NCBI GenBank assembly: GCA_964648365.1
Contig: CAZYLK010000172.1
Span: 1 to 13,583, forward strand
Origin: SURF-32 sp964648365
GTDB taxonomy: Bacteria; Planctomycetota; Phycisphaerae; UBA1845
Length of the DNA: 13,583 nt
Reading direction: 5' to 3'
In this document: positions 13,441 through 13,583 of the stretch, piece after piece
How the letters are laid out: each line of letters begins with the position of its first letter
Position numbering within the stretch: position 1 is the stretch's first letter
Notes under the pieces: model-generated
Seen by the model: the letters and a program-made list of their open reading frames with translations, nothing else
What the model was told of the DNA's origin: nothing
Databases searched by the model: none
Made by a program: the position numbers and the translations under genes

Positions 13441-13466
13441 GGCACCCGTCAGCCCGTCTGGCCGGT

Positions 13467-13583
13467 ATGTCGACACCCGGCCCGGTCAAAGAGCAACTCG
13501 GTAGTGTGTCTGTCGACGGTCAAGTGCTGGTGTCGCTGTTTTCGCGGCTAAGCACCGAACGGCCGGCTGGACGAGGTGGCATG
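13467..13583 (+). CDS. Possible start of an unrecognised gene (partial)
   Basis: The ATG at 13467 opens 39 codons that stay open to the right edge, beginning MSTPGPVKEQLGSVSVDGQV and continuing LVSLFSRLSTERPAGRGGM. The translation is more balanced than neighbouring shadow frames and it follows a promoter candidate by a short leader, but no clear ribosome site is seen. No family is recognised. It could also be noncoding. Confidence 0.35.
   Translation, partial: MSTPGPVKEQLGSVSVDGQVLVSLFSRLSTERPAGRGGM

Larger units (their letters stand above)
12668..13466. other. Long stretch without a convincing gene
   Basis: About 800 bases with open frames on both strands but no recognisable domain, no good start and ribosome site, and compositionally poor translations. 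Stem-loops are present: CGGCGAC/CTC/GTCGCCG (13135-13151, perfect 7 bp) and GTCGGTCC/GTGT/GGGCCGAC (13325-13344, 8 bp with one G-U pair). I checked by eye for tRNA, RNase P RNA, SRP RNA and tmRNA signatures and saw none. Outward-facing promoter-like elements lie at 12890-12901 (minus) and 13411-13440 (plus). Confidence 0.55.

Noticed and set aside
1..13583. CRISPR arrays, tRNA or rRNA genes, insertion sequences, att sites
   Set aside because: No regularly spaced repeats, TpsiC-arm signatures, transposase frames or terminal inverted repeats were seen by eye.

Overview
The window is a high-GC bacterial segment carrying nine complete protein genes and two partial ones. I infer an envelope with a secretion or pilus ATPase and three lipoproteins. 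The protein-arginine-kinase pair mcsA-mcsB occurs here without ctsR or clpC. With the PQQ-type propeller lipoprotein and the GC-rich spacers, this suggests a Planctomycetota-like (possibly Phycisphaerae) genome. That placement is inference from gene content only; no search was run.

Layout. 1-1073 (minus): 5' portion of a GspE/PilB assembly ATPase, running off the left edge. 1520-2785 (plus): beta-propeller lipoprotein. 2867-4971 (minus): a two-gene unit, an NRAMP-related membrane transporter followed by a CPBP-family membrane protease with a 4-base GTGA overlap. Across a 530-base divergent spacer lies a sigma-70 family factor (5504-6289, plus) with a clear promoter, a two-copy 25-bp tandem repeat in its leader and a strong intrinsic terminator. 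Next is a solitary D12-class adenine DNA methyltransferase (6551-7705, plus), then mcsA-mcsB (7897-9443, plus; ATGA overlap) behind a near-consensus promoter. The minus strand then holds a small double-CxxC protein (9539-9790) and two tandem, clearly paralogous lipoprotein metzincins (9978-11246 and 11420-12667). The last ~900 bases contain no convincing complete gene, only stem-loops, two outward-facing promoter-like elements, and the possible start of a gene leaving the right edge.

How the genes relate. Two pairs are translationally coupled: transporter-CPBP protease and mcsA-mcsB. The metzincins are a tandem duplication with probably separate promoters. The rest look like independent units. 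No rRNA, tRNA, CRISPR array, insertion sequence or prophage was seen. I do not find a clearly new multi-gene system. The best leads are the sigma-factor leader repeat, the transporter/protease pair with altered signature motifs in both proteins, the McsA/McsB motif substitutions, and the tandem metzincins.
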